Positions 23,240-37,100 are shown, counted from the stretch's first letter. The stretch is 64,000 nt of DNA from Arenicola marina (GCA_964019135.1 OZ025258.1:6653961-6717960), one strand, 5' to 3'. Program-made: numbers and translations. The notes: a model not told the origin generated them from the sequence alone.

Positions 23240-25844
23240 GGCTCAAAGAAAGTGACATTTGCCCTACACAGTGAATGGTTTGGGTGAAATATGGTCAAAA
23301 TATGGTCCAGTTACTTATTCTATAGGTATCTGGGATATATTTATGGCTTTTGTTTGTAAATTATGTGTTTTGCAAGTATGGTCCAGTTCCTCATTTTAAC
23401 GGTATCTGGGGTATATTTAGGCCGTTAAGTTTTAAATTAAGTGTTGGGCAAGTAATGAATGGCTTTGGAGCCATGTATTATGGATGTCCCAAGTCTATGG
23501 AACCAAGATTTCCCCTGCCCAGTGGTCACTTTGAGATAAATATGGTCAAAATATGGTCCAGTTCCTTATTTTAATGGTATCTGGGGTATACTATGCCGTT
23601 AATTTTTAAATTAAGTGTTGGGCAAGTGATGAATGGCTTTGGAGACATGTATTATGAATGTCCCAAGTCTATGGAACCAAGATTGCCCTGCCCAGTGATC
23701 ACTTTGAGATAAATATGATCAAAATATGGTCCAGTTACTTATTCTAAAGGAATTTAGGGTACATTTACGCATTTAAGTTTTTAATTATGTGTTGGGCAAG
23801 TGATGAATGGCTTCGGAGACATGTATTATAGATGTCCCAAGTCTATGGAATGAAGATTTGCCCTTCCCAGTGGTCACTTTGACATAAATATGGTCAAAAT
23901 ATGGTCCAGTTACTTATTTTAAGTGTATCTGCAGTATATTTAGGCCGTTAATTTGTAAATTAAATATTGGGCAAGTGATGAACGGCTTTGGAGACATGTA
24001 TTATGGATGACCCAAGTCTATGGAATGATAATTTGCCCTGCCCAGTGGTGACTGAGATAAATATGGTCAAATTAGGGTACATTTATGCCTTAAATATTTA
24101 AATTAGGTGTTGGGCAGGTTATACATGGCTTTGGAGGCATGTATTTTACATGCCCCCAAGTCTATGGAACGAAGATTTGCCCTGCCCAGTGGTCACTTTA
24201 AGATAAATATGGTCAAAATATGGTCCAGTTACTTATTCTCAAGGAATTTAGGGTACATTTATGCCTTTAATTTTTTAATTATGTGTTGGGCAAGTGATGA
24301 ATGGCTTTGGAGACATGTATTATGGATGTCCCAAGTCTATGGAATGAAGATTTGCCCTGCCCAGTGGTCACTTTGACATAAATATGGTCAAAATATGGTC
24401 CAGTTACTTATTCTCAAGGAACTTAGGGTACATTTATGCCTTTAATTTTTTAATTATGTGTTGGGCAAGTGATGAATGGCTTTGGAGACATGTATTATCG
24501 ATGTCCCAAGGCTATAGAACCAAGATTTGCCCTGCCCAGTGGTCACGTTGAGATAAATATGGTCAAAATGTGGTCCAGTTACTTATTCTCAAGGAATTTA
24601 GGGTACATTTACGCCTTTAATTTTTTTATTATCCGTTGGGCAAGTGATGAATGGCTTTGGAGACATGTATAATGGATGTCCCAAGTCTATGGAACAAAGA
24701 TTTGCCCTGCCCAGTGGTGAATTTGAGACAAATATGGTCAAAATATGGTCCAGTTACTTATTCTCAAGGAATTTAGGGTACATTTATGCTGTTAATTTTT
24801 TAATTATGTGTTGGGCAAGTGATGAATGGTTTTGGAGACATGTATAATGGATGTCCCAACACTATGGAACCAAGACTTGCCCCGCCCAGTGGTGAATTTG
24901 AGACAAATATGGTCAAAATATGGTCCAGTTACTTATTCTCAAGGAATTTAGGGTACATTTATGGTGTTAATTTTTTAATTATGTGTTGGGCAAGCGATGA
25001 ATGGTTTTGGAGACATGTATAATGGATGTCCCAACACTATGGAACCAAGACTTGCCCTGCCCAGTGGTGAATTTGAGACAAATATGGTCAAAATAGGGTC
25101 CAGTTACTTATTCTCAAGGAATTTAGGGTACATTTATGCTGTTAATTTTTTAATTATGCGTTGGGCAAGTGATGAATGGTTTTGGAGACATGTATAATGG
25201 ATGTCCCAACACTATGGAACCAAGACTTGCCCTGCCCAGTGGTGAATTTGAGACAAATATGGTCAAAATATGGTCCAGTTACTTATTCTCAAGGAATTTA
25301 GGGTACATTTATGGTGTTAATTTTTTAATTATGTGTTGGGCAAGCGATGCATGCCTTTGAAGACATGTATAATGGATATCCCAACACTATGGAACCAAGA
25401 CTTGCCCTGCCCAGTGGTGAATTTGAGACAAATATGGTCAAAATGTGGTCCAGTTACTTATTCTCAAGGAATTTAGGGTACATTTATGCTGTTAATTTTT
25501 TAATTATGCGTTGGGCAAGTGATGAATGGTTTTGGAGACATGTATAGTGGATGTCCCAACACTATGGAACCAAGACTTGCCCTGCCCAGTGGTGAATTTG
25601 AGACAAATATGGTCAAAATATGGTCCAGTTACTTATTCTCAAGGAATTTAGGGTACATTTACGCCTTTAATTTTTTTATTATGCGTTGGGCAAGTGATGA
25701 ATGGCTTTGGAGACATGTATAATGGATGTCCCAAGTCTATGGAACCAAGATTTGCCCTGCCCAGTGGTGAATTTGAGATTAATATGGTCAAAATGTGGTC
25801 CAGTTACTTATTCTCAAGGAATTTAGGGTACATTTACGCCTTTA
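23240..25844 (+). repeat. 175-bp satellite array, right arm, about 15 units
   Basis: Same family as 13073-16437 but in the opposite orientation (GGTCCAGTTACTTATTC, GTGTTGGGCAAGTGATGAA, GACATGTATTATGGATGTCC, CTGCCCAGTGGTCACTTTG). Units from about 24450 to 25720 are much more alike than the rest, and from about 24800 alternate between two subtypes, giving a 350-bp dimer. The array ends at GCCTTTA (25844), the same phase of the unit at which the left arm ends (13073). Confidence 0.96.
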
Positions 25845-28099
25845 TGCGAGCCATGTGAGCCAGGCGTCTTCCTCGACCCGCATCCCGCTCTGACCGACCT
25901 TGACCCCTGGCTGTGACGATACAGGGGCTTGTCAAGTCTGGCTTTAGTCTGGCTTGCCAGTCAGGTGGCAGGGCTTCAGCGCTGAATGGCTCCTGCACGG
26001 TTTGTTATTTTTGCTTGTTAGTGTCTTGCTGTGGGATCTAAGGTATCAAAATGTCAACCTGTTTTGCACCGAATTATAGGATAACCGAGAAAGCAAATCC
26101 TGGTACATTTTTAGCAGCCCTGGAAACAACCGGATGGCTTGCAAATTTGGATGCAAAAAAATTGTAGTCGGTAGGCCCACACGAACTAGCGCCATCAGCT
26201 CGTATATGTCAGATCACTTTGAGGAACAATGTTTGGTGGTTGAAGCGAAATAGTAAGCGCTTCATACATTGTCAGTTAATAGCGCGCAAGTGCTAAGCTT
26301 ACCCTGTCAACCGTTTGTACCAACGTTCAATACAATTTTATCTCAGCTTGTCTTAAATATAAACTGGCGCCACATCCGTACGACAAAGTAATAAGCTGTA
26401 AGCATATGTGACCTGACATATGATAATGTTATTTTATTATTTTATTTTATTCAACTTTTACATGTTACATTTCTTAATGCATGAACCAGTATTAACTGCA
26501 AATTATAGTTACTATTGCAACAAAATCTAAATGTAAAGCAAACTGGCGGGTCGCATGAATAGATATTTCTATGAGTTGAATAAATATCTTTGTATGAAGG
26601 GCCACATCAGGAAATAAGGTGTGTTACCATCCATATAAAAAAACATCATTTTAAATGAAACTATCTCAAAATTGTATGCCTAAAGGGCATTGGCCGAGCT
26701 ATGAAATCTTATTTATGACCTATCCTAGACTGGGGGTCGATCCAATCCCCCTCTTTCTTTCTCTTTCGGGGGAGGAGAGGGGGGTGGGGTGGCATAAGGG
26801 CACCTTCGGTCAACAGGATACGGTACCTAGTTGTCCTGTACCTCAACAGCTTGAACATCTTATATCTAGGGTTAGATGGATTGCAGAGGCTGCCAGGTAA
26901 CCAAAATATGAGGAGGGAGGGGGGGGGGGGGGGCTAACATTTGAGACTGATCACATATCTATGTGTCACATAAATGCCCGAATTCCATTATTCCTGATCC
27001 CCCCCCCCCCCCCCCACCGCCGCACTCACCCGCTCACTGGTCTCACTCTCAGACACCCCATGTGTCTGAGAGTGTTCGATGGGGGCTCAGGGATCTTCGA
27101 TGGGGGTCTCAGGGATCTCATCTGTTTGGCACCGAGATCTACTGTAATACTGAGCAATCATCTAACCGGGAAAGAATATTTTACTGGCAGCTTAATTTTG
27201 GATCCCCCCCCCCTCCCCCCTACCCCATTCTTGCATGTTGCATCCTGGCCAGACATTCATTAACGGACCTGTCTCTTACATCCCTGACTGCCGGTCTTAC
27301 GGCACACATGCTGCTTAGAAGCAGGCCTGGTAAAGACAGACACTGACCACACGAGCACCAATCCCGCCCTTCAAGGCGACTGTCAGGTGTCGTGCTTTCA
27401 CTTTATCCGGCCAATGTATTTTCTGGATCAGAGGCTTCTTGAGGAGCAGGCTGATTTGGTTCAGAGTCTAATAACCTCGATTCATAGGCATATGATACAA
27501 TATTCCGGGACACCGCCATCACTTCCCAGCATGTTTATACCGTGTTTACAACTCCCGCGCTGCGGCCTAAGCCCCCATTGCGTGACGCTCTCCCACTGGC
27601 TGGGAGCGCAGAATCTAGGTCAACACCATGTTGGCTCAGCCGAGCCAGAGAGGCTGCTATTTTGAGAGCGTTCTGTTGCATAGTAAGTGGCAGAGGTTTC
27701 ACGTGCGCTTTAGTAATATCGGAAACGGGTGGTCACAACGTTGTTTATGGAATAAACCATGTAAACGCCGTCGTATTTTCTGGACCGAAGGCCTCCTTTA
27801 ATGTGCAAAAAGTGATATTCCCTCAGGAAGCCCGACCACCCACCCCCCACTTCCGCCCCCTCCCAGTCGGCCGACACCCAATCGTCGAGGCGCGCAGACT
27901 AATCCGCTGGCTCGCTAGACCCCCCATCCCCTTCCCCCCTCCCCCCCACCCCATCCCTCCCATACCCCATCCCCTACCCCACACCCCGTCCCCCCCACCC
28001 CCCTTAAATCCTTCTGCTGTTTGGCCCTTCGGTCATTATGAGTGTACACCTATTCAGGCATCCCTGTCAGAGTTATGATTCATATAACTATATTTTCAG
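25845..28099. other. Intergenic region upstream of KIF22
   Basis: No exon is supported. It holds AT-rich DNA (26420-26460), several G or C runs (26917-26933, 27000-27016, 27900-28010), a perfect 11-bp hairpin with CTCTCAGACAC arms near 27046-27072, and short direct repeats of TTCGATGGGGGCTC type. Open frames at 27542-28078 are C-run by-products. A 5' UTR exon and the KIF22 promoter are expected here because an acceptor (TATTTTCAG, ending 28099) lies 7 bp before the start codon, but neither can be placed. Confidence 0.5.
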
Positions 28100-28106
28100 C
28101 TAAGCA

Positions 28107-31100
28107 ATGGAATCAAAGATTGGTGGATGCAGGCAACGTGTGAAAGTGGTTGTACGTGTGAGACCACAGGTTTTTGATGACAAGCTATGGGTTCAAGTAT
28201 GCGACCATAAAACCCTACAAACAGTCAACCACAGAAATACGGAAGAATCTCTACAATATGAGTAAGGATATCATATTCTAATCTTTAACTACACAATGAA
28301 ATATATTGTATATAATGAGTACATTATTACTTTCATAGTCACTTCTGAAGTAATAGTTTGGAGCTTCCACTTCTTTGAGAATATTAGACATATGTTGTGG
28401 TTGCTGCAGGATATTCCTGCTGGGTGCATTTTTATATTTTACAAGATCTATTAAATACAAGTGGGATATTTACTAATGCTTTTTCACATTCCTGCAGAAG
28501 CTCTGTAATTCTAAGATACATATTCAGCTTTCTGTATTTGCATTTCTCCAGCAACGTTTGTAACTAAAAGAGATTCCTTTGAAATTCAGTTAATTAAAGT
28601 TGCTCATGCAACCATTTTTTACTTAAATTATGGTTTTCGAAATATTTTGGAAATACGTTTAGAACACATTGCCTGACTGTATAAATTTTACCTTAAGATC
28701 TGTCATCGCATGATAAAAGGTATAAAACTGCCGCAATGTGCATATTTCGATGACATAGTACACAAGAAAGCCACACTTTTTTGTTTTACCTCTTAAACCT
28801 TAGGTCTATTATCAACCCTTGGTTCTTGTGCAACTGTTAAAGCAATATATTCCGTAATTTTTTGTGTTACCAACCTCTTCTCCATGTCAAATAAGTACAC
28901 TTTCTTGAGTTTAAATACTGAAAGCCTGCGGGCTATCCGGAGAGAAGCATTTTGGTCAACGGAGCAGAAGTTGGTGGCCGGCTTTATATCCCTACGCGCC
29001 TGTTCGCAGTTCGCTATTTTGTGTGTGATGTACACCGCGGCTCGCTATGACGTCCGTGCGCGATAAAAATAAACCGCGAAGTTTTATGTTGAAATGTTTG
29101 TTTACAGACTCAAAGAGATATAAAAACATACGCATCATATATTTTGAGATACTTTAGTCTTCATTTTAAAATGTAAAAAATCTAATAATGAAACTGGATG
29201 ACATTTACAATGAGGTTGTTATACAAATCATAGCAATACAAATTGATATCTGCTGAATGCACGTACATCAGTTGCATCATATGTGACATGGTTGTAATAC
29301 TTGCCTATTTTGCTGTTACAGATTTGAATCTGTGTATGGTCCTGCAGCAGATCAAGGAATCATATACAAGGAATGTGTTAAGCCACTGTTGCAGAAAACA
29401 CTCCTTGGGCAAAATGCAAGTGTCTTTGCCTATGGCCCAACTGGTGCAGGTATGTAGTTGCCCTTGTATGCAGTTTTGTTCCCAGTCCCTATAGTTTGCA
29501 TGATATTAATTTGCAGGCTGATCCTTCATATTGTAATATCAATCTAATCAATAATCATTTTTCTTTAGTTATTGACACAGTAAAGTATGCTATAGTTAAA
29601 CAATTCAATATCACAGTGTCTTTTCTTCACCGGTTTTAATGTCTTAATGTGCATTATACAGTACATTATTAATATAATATTTGAACGCATTGGTCTTGTG
29701 CTAGAAACCAACCAGTCTTAAATGTGGTCACCCAACCAATTGAGAGAATAACTTATTGTTCTTCTGTTGCTGGGGAACCTCCATAGCTTAGTTGGGTAAG
29801 CCGACGAGCTGGAGATCAACATTTCATGGGTTCGCACCTTGGCTCCTGCATCTGGGGCATGCTTCATCCAACCCCATGTCATTGGGCGCATTTCTTTGTG
29901 CCAGGTTTGGTATTACGCCCGGGACACGTAACACGTGACAGGATAGGGATGTGCCTATTCCAATGAAATGCACACACCGTTCACATCCGGTGCGCCTAGG
30001 GGCACTGGAACCAACCTACTTTCATCACCTTTCAGTCAGCCGCCTTCTGCTCCCGAATGTCCCGTGCTGTTTTGAACGGGCACATCGGCATACCGAATGG
30101 ATGCGCGCGCATCCTTCCCCGGCTGAATGAAGTGTCAGGCGGTATACCGATGCGTAATGTGCGTTTTCGGGTTACCGCAGGGATATACCGAGCTACCAAA
30201 GAAATGCGCCCATTGTCCCGGGAGGTGCTGTCTCGGCCCAGTTTAGCTAGCCCACATATGCACAAAAACGCAGCAAAGCAAAACTTCAACCAACCAACAT
30301 TCCATGTTTTCTGTGGCTGTATGGTGACGCGGTATGTTATAGGCTCATCCTGTTATTATTCACGTTGAGGTGCTATAGTCAGGAGAGATGCCCTATTCGC
30401 CTATGTCTGTGTCTCATTCTGTCAGTGTCATTCCACACAGGGAAGACGCACACGATTCTTGGTACCCCTGACAACCCTGGCGTCATACCACGGTGTGTGA
30501 AAGGCGTCTTTGCGGCCGCGGAGGAACAGAAACTCAAGCTGGCTGCGGCCGGGGAAGACTGGTCTTATCAAGTGTCCTACTCTTATCTGGAGATCTATCA
30601 GGAAAAGGTAGGTGCCAGCTAGACTGCCGTATATTCGGTGCTTACGTCGCAAAACAAATTAAATGCGTCTTATATGTAGGATGTTGCGGTAAATATTTAT
30701 GCATGAACAAGGCATACGCAATTATTACTATATTAAATACGTTAGACAATATTACGTTTTTAAAGTTTTTGCTCAGTGGTGATCTTTATTTTGTTTTCAC
30801 GTGATTATTGTATCAGGGTAAGGGCATTAATGTGGTTACAATTTACTATCGAAGTAGCGGCAGATGTGGAATTTTTTTGTAATGTTGAAGACGACATGTT
30901 CATAATTTGTTCAACATGTCACATTATTCTTAGTTCAGAAGCACGTTTTCTGCTTCCAAAACATTATGGTCATTAGATGAAGAATGTGGATAATATTGCG
31001 ATGTTTGTGACACATTGAAATATCTAATGATAATCTTATCCATTGGACTTTAGGTACAGGACCTGTTAAACCCAAGCGGCAGTGACCTGCCCATCAGGGA

Positions 31101-34100
31101 GGACCAGAACCATCACATCTTCGTGGCTGGACTTTCAGAAAAAGTCATTGATCGGGTGGAAGACTTCAATAAATCCTTTGGGCCGGCCTCCAAAAACAGG
31201 TACATTTATTTCGGAACTGCTCGAGATCTCTCATCAGGTGGGCTTTCGGGGTTTCCGGAGCGCCTTGCTATGTACGCACCCCGTACGTAATCAGGCTCTT
31301 TAAGCGACAGCAGCGGGAGCCCCTCTTTATCAGTTGGTATATAAGCAGGCTGAGGTACATATGAACAAGTCGGGGGTTTGAACCCTGACCTCTACATTTG
31401 TAGCAAATGTTCTCCAACCACATTTTACATGCACAAAAGCGGCCTAAAATACCAACATGCATTTCATTGTAGACTCTTTAGAAAGATCCCCCCCCCCATC
31501 CTCCCTGACTGTTTCGTATGTTGCCCAGGAAGACAGCGAGCACCAAGCTGAACGAGCGGTCGAGCCGCAGCCACAGCATCCTGGTGGTGAAGGTAGAGCG
31601 CCACCTGGCGGGGCCACCGCGACGGAGACTGACCGGCAAACTGTACATCATCGACCTGGCGGGCAGCGAGGACAACAGGAAGACCGGCAACCAGGGCATG
31701 AGGTATGTGGGGAGGGCGGGGGTGTCATGGTGTGATGTGTGGCATGAGGTATGTGGAGAGGGCGGGGGTGTGGTCAGTGGCATGAGGTATGTGGGGAGGG
31801 CGGGGGTGTGGTCAGTGGCATGAGGTATGTGGGGAGGGCGGGGGTGTGGTCAGTGGCATGAGGTATGTGAGGAGGGCGGGGGTGTCATGGTGTGATGTGT
31901 GGCATGAGGTATGTGGGGAGGGCGGGGGTGTGGTCAGTGGCATGAGGTATGTGGGGAGGGCGGGGGTGTGGTCAGTGGCATGAGGTATGTGGGGAGGGCG
32001 GGGGTGTGGTCAGTGGCATGAGGTATGTGGGGAGGGCGGGGGTGTGGTCAGTGGCATGAGGTATGTGGGGAGGGCGGGGGTGTGGTCAGTGGCATGAGGT
32101 ATGTGGGGAGGGCGGGGGTGTGGTCAGTGGCATGAGGTATGTGGGGAGGGCGGGGGTGTGGTCAGTGGCATGAGGTATGTGGGGAGGGCGGGGGTGTGGT
32201 CAGTGGCATGGGGTATGTGGGGAGGGCGGGGGTGTGGTCAGTGGCATGAGGTATGTGGGGAGGGCGGGGGTGTGGTCAGTGGCATGGGGTATGTGGGGAG
32301 GGCGGGGGTGTCATGGTGTGATGTGTGGCATGAGGTATGTGGGGAGGGCGGGGGTGTGGTCAGTGGCATGAGGTATGTGGGGAGGGCGGGGGTGTGGTCA
32401 GTGGCATGAGGTATGTGGGGAGGGCGGAGGTGTGGTCAGTGGCATGAGGTATGTGGGGAGGGCGGGGGTGTGGTCAGTGGCATGAGGTATGTGGGGAGGG
32501 CGGGGGTGTGGTCAGTGGCATGAGGTATGTGGGGAGGGCGGGGGTGTCATGGTGTGATGTGTGGCATGAGGTATGTGGGGAGGGCGGGGGTGTGGTCAGT
32601 GGCATGAGGTATGTGGGGAGGGCGGGGGTGTGGTCAGTGGCATGAGGTATGTGGGGAGGGCGGGGGTGTGGTCAGTGGCATGGGGTATGTGGGGAGGGCG
32701 GGGGTGTGGTCAGTGGCATGAGGTCTGTGGGGAGGGCGGGGGTGTGGTCAGTGGCATGAGGTATGTGGGGAGGGCGGGGGTGTGGTCAGTGGCATGGGGT
32801 ATGTGGGGAGGGCGGGGGTGTCATGGTGTGATGTGTGGCATGAGGTATGTGGGGAGGGCGGGGGTGTGGTCAGTGGCATGAGGTATGTGGGGAGGGCGGG
32901 GTGTGGTCAGTGGCATGAGGTATGTGAGGAGGGCGGGGATGTGGTCAGTGGCATGAGGTATGTGGGGAGGGCGGGGGTGTGGTCAGTGGCATGAGGTATG
33001 TGGGGAGGGCGGGGGTGTCATGGTGTGATGTGTGGCATGAGGTATGTGAGGAGGGCGGGGGTGTGGTCAGTGGCATGAGGTATGTGGGGAGGGCGGGGTG
33101 TGGTCAGTGGCATGAGGTATGTGGGGAGGGCGGGGGTGTGGTCAGTGGCATGGGGTATGTGGGGAGGGCGGGGGTGTGGTCAGTGGCATGGGGTATGTGG
33201 GGAGGGCGGGGGTGTGGTCAGTGGCATGAGGTATGTGGGGAGGGCGGGGATGTGGTCAGTGGCATGAGGTATGTGAGGAGGGCGGGGATGTGGTCAGTGG
33301 CATGAGGTATGTGGGGAGGGCGGGGGTGTGGTCAGTGGCATGAGGTATGTGGGGAGGGCGGGGGTGTGGTCAGTGGCATGAGGTATGTGGGGAGGGCGGG
33401 GGTGTCATGGTGTGATGTGTGGCATGAGGTATGTGGGGAGGGCGGGGATGTGGTCAGTGGCATGAGGTATGTGAGGAGGGCGGGGGTGTGGTCAGTGGCA
33501 TGAGGTATGTGGGGAGGGCGGGGGTGTGGTCAGTGGCATGAGGTATGTGGGGAGGGCGGGGGTGTGGTCAGTGGCATGAGGTATGTGGGGAGGGCGGGGG
33601 TGTCATGGTGTGATGTGTGGCATGAGGTATGTGGGGAAGGCGGGGATGTGGTCAGTGGCATGAGGTATGTGGGGAGGGCGGGGGTGTGGTCAGTGGCATG
33701 AGGTATGTGGGGAGGGCGGGGGTGTGGTCAGTGGCATGAGGTATGTGGGGAGGGCGGGGGTGTGGTCAGTGGCATGAGGTATGTGGGGAGGGCGGGGGTG
33801 TGGTCAGTGGCATGAGGTATGTGGGGAGGGCGGGGGTGTCATGGTGTCATGTGTGGCATGAGGTATGTGGGGAGGGCGGGGGTGTGGTCAGTGGCATGAG
33901 GTATGTGGGGAGGGCGGGGGTGTGGTCAGTGGCATGAGGTATGTGGGGAGGGCGGGGGTGTGGTCAGTGGCATGAGGTATGTGGGGAGGGCGGGGGTGTG
34001 GTCAGTGGCATGGGGTATGTGAGGAGGGCGGGGGTGTGGTCAGTGGCATGGGGTATGTGGGGAGGGCGGGGGTGTGGTCAGTGGCATGGGGTATGTGAGG

Positions 34101-37100
34101 AGGGCGGGGGTGTGGTCAGTGGCATGAGGTATGTGGGGAGGGCGGGGGTGTGGTCAGTGGCATGAGGTATGTGGGGAGGGCGGGGGTGTCATGGTGTGAT
34201 GTGTGGCATGAGGTATGTGGGGAGGGCGGGGATGTGGTCAGTGGCATGAGGTATGTGAGGAGGGCGGGGGTGTGGTCAGTGGCATGAGGTATGTGGGGAG
34301 GGCGGGGGTGTGGTCAGTGGCATGAGGTATGTGGGGAGGGCGGGGGTGTGGTCAGTGGCATGAGGTATGTGGGGAGGGCGGGGGTGTCATGGTGTGATGT
34401 GTGGCATGAGGTATGTGGGGAAGGCGGGGATGTGGTCAGTGGCATGAGGTATGTGGGGAGGGCGGGGGTGTGGTCAGTGGCATGAGGTATGTGGGGAGGG
34501 CGGGGGTGTGGTCAGTGGCATGAGGTATGTGGGGAGGGCGGGGGTGTGGTCAGTGGCATGAGGTATGTGGGGAGGGCGGGGGTGTGGTCAGTGGCATGAG
34601 GTATGTGGGGAGGGCGGGGGTGTCATGGTGTCATGTGTGGCATGAGGTATGTGGGGAGGGCGGGGGTGTGGTCAGTGGCATGAGGTATGTGGGGAGGGCG
34701 GGGGTGTGGTCAGTGGCATGAGGTATGTGGGGAGGGCGGGGGTGTGGTCAGTGGCATGAGGTATGTGGGGAGGGCGGGGGTGTGGTCAGTGGCATGGGGT
34801 ATGTGAGGAGGGCGGGGGTGTGGTCAGTGGCATGGGGTATGTGGGGAGGGCGGGGGTGTGGTCAGTGGCATGGGGTATGTGAGGAGGGCGGGGGTGTGGT
34901 CAGTGGCATGAGGTATGTGGGGAGGGCGGGGGTGTGGTCAGTGGCATGAGGTATGTGGGGAGGGCGGGGGTGTGGTCAGTGGCATGAGGTATGTGGGGAG
35001 GGCGGGGGTGTCATGGTGTCATGTGTGGCATGAGGTATGTGGGGAGGGCGGGGGTGTGGTCAGTGGCATGAGGTATGTGGGGAGGGCGGGGGTGTGGTCA
35101 GTGGCATGAGGTATGTGGGGAGGGCGGGGGTGTGGTCAGTGGCATGGGGTATGTGAGGAGGGCGGGGGTGTGGTCAGTGGCATGGGGTATGTGGGGAGGG
35201 CGGGGGTGTGGTCAGTGGCATGGGGTATGTGAGGAGGGCGGGGGTGTGGTCAGTGGCATGGGTTATGTGGGGAGGGCGGGGGTGTCATGGTGTGATGTGT
35301 GGCATGAGGTATGTGGGGAGGGCGGGGGTGTGGTCAGTGGCATGAGGTATGTGGGGAGGGCGGGGTGTGGTCAGTGGCATGAGGTATGTGAGGAGGGCGG
35401 GGATGTGGTCAGTGGCATGAGGTATGTGGGGAGGGCGGGGGTGTGGTCAGTGGCATGAGGTATGTGGGGAGGGCGGGGGTGTCATGGTGTGATGTGTGGC
35501 ATGAGGTATGTGAGGAGGGCGGGGGTGTGGTCAGTGGCATGAGGTATGTGGGGAGGGCGGGGTGTGGTCAGTGGCATGAGGTATGTGGGGAGGGCGGGGG
35601 TGTGGTCAGTGGCATGGGGTATGTGGGGAGGGCGGGGGTGTGGTCAGTGGCATGGGGTATGTGGGGAGGGCGGGGGTGTGGTCAGTGGCATGAGGTATGT
35701 GGGGAGGGCGGGGATGTGGTCAGTGGCATGAGGTATGTGAGGAGGGCGGGGATGTGGTCAGTGGCATGAGGTATGTGGGGAGGGCGGGGGTGTGGTCAGT
35801 GGCATGAGGTATGTGGGGAGGGCGGGGGTGTGGTCAGTGGCATGAGGTATGTGGGGAGGGCGGGGGTGTCATGGTGTGATGTGTGGCATGAGGTATGTGG
35901 GGAGGGCGGGGATGTGGTCAGTGGCATGAGGTATGTGAGGAGGGCGGGGGTGTGGTCAGTGGCATGAGGTATGTGGGGAGGGCGGGGGTGTGGTCAGTGG
36001 CATGAGGTATGTGGGGAGGGCGGGGGTGTGGTCAGTGGCATGAGGTATGTGGGGAGGGCGGGGGTGTCATGGTGTGATGTGTGGCATGAGGTATGTGGGG
36101 AAGGCGGGGATGTGGTCAGTGGCATGAGGTATGTGGGGAGGGCGGGGGTGTGGTCAGTGGCATGAGGTATGTGGGGAGGGCGGGGGTGTGGTCAGTGGCA
36201 TGAGGTATGTGGGGAGGGCGGGGGTGTGGTCAGTGGCATGAGGTATGTGGGGAGGGCGGGGGTGTGGTCAGTGGCATGAGGTATGTGGGGAGGGCGGGGG
36301 TGTCATGGTGTCATGTGTGGCATGAGGTATGTGGGGAGGGCGGGGGTGTGGTCAGTGGCATGAGGTATGTGGGGAGGGCGGGGGTGTGGTCAGTGGCATG
36401 AGGTATGTGGGGAGGGCGGGGGTGTGGTCAGTGGCATGAGGTATGTGGGGAGGGCGGGGGTGTGGTCAGTGGCATGGGGTATGTGAGGAGGGCGGGGGTG
36501 TGGTCAGTGGCATGGGGTATGTGGGGAGGGCGGGGGTGTGGTCAGTGGCATGGGGTATGTGAGGAGGGCGGGGGTGTGGTCAGTGGCATGAGGTATGTGG
36601 GGAGGGCGGGGGTGTGGTCAGTGGCATGAGGTATGTGGGGAGGGCGGGGGTGTGGTCAGTGGCATGAGGTATGTGGGGAGGGCGGGGGTGTCATGGTGTG
36701 ATGTGTGGCATGAGGTATGTGGGGAGGGCGGGGATGTGGTCAGTGGCATGAGGTATGTGAGGAGGGCGGGGGTGTGGTCAGTGGCATGAGGTATGTGGGG
36801 AGGGCGGGGGTGTGGTCAGTGGCATGAGGTATGTGAGGAGGGCGGGGGTGTGGTCAGTGGCATGAGGTATGTGGGGAGGGCGGGGGTGTGGTCAGTGGCA
36901 TGAGGTATGTGGGGAGGGCGGGGGTGTGGTCAGTGGCATGAGGTATGTGGGGAGGGCGGGGGTGTCATGGTGTGATGTGTGGCATGAGGTATGTGGGGAA
37001 GGCGGGGATGTGGTCAGTGGCATGAGGTATGTGGGGAGGGCGGGGGTGTGGTCAGTGGCATGAGGTATGTGGGGAGGGCGGGGGTGTGGTCAGTGGCATG

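Noticed and set aside
24469-25722. Regular 66-67-codon frames at 175-bp steps
   Set aside because: By-products of the 175-bp satellite; each ends at the same point of the unit and none has a domain.
27542-28078. 178-codon plus-strand frame just upstream of KIF22
   Set aside because: It is dominated by Pro from C-runs and ends before the acceptor at 28099. It does not join KIF22 exon 1 in any supported way.
31310-31395. A functional tRNA gene
   Set aside because: A and B boxes are present, but no paired acceptor stem or clear anticodon arm could be drawn.
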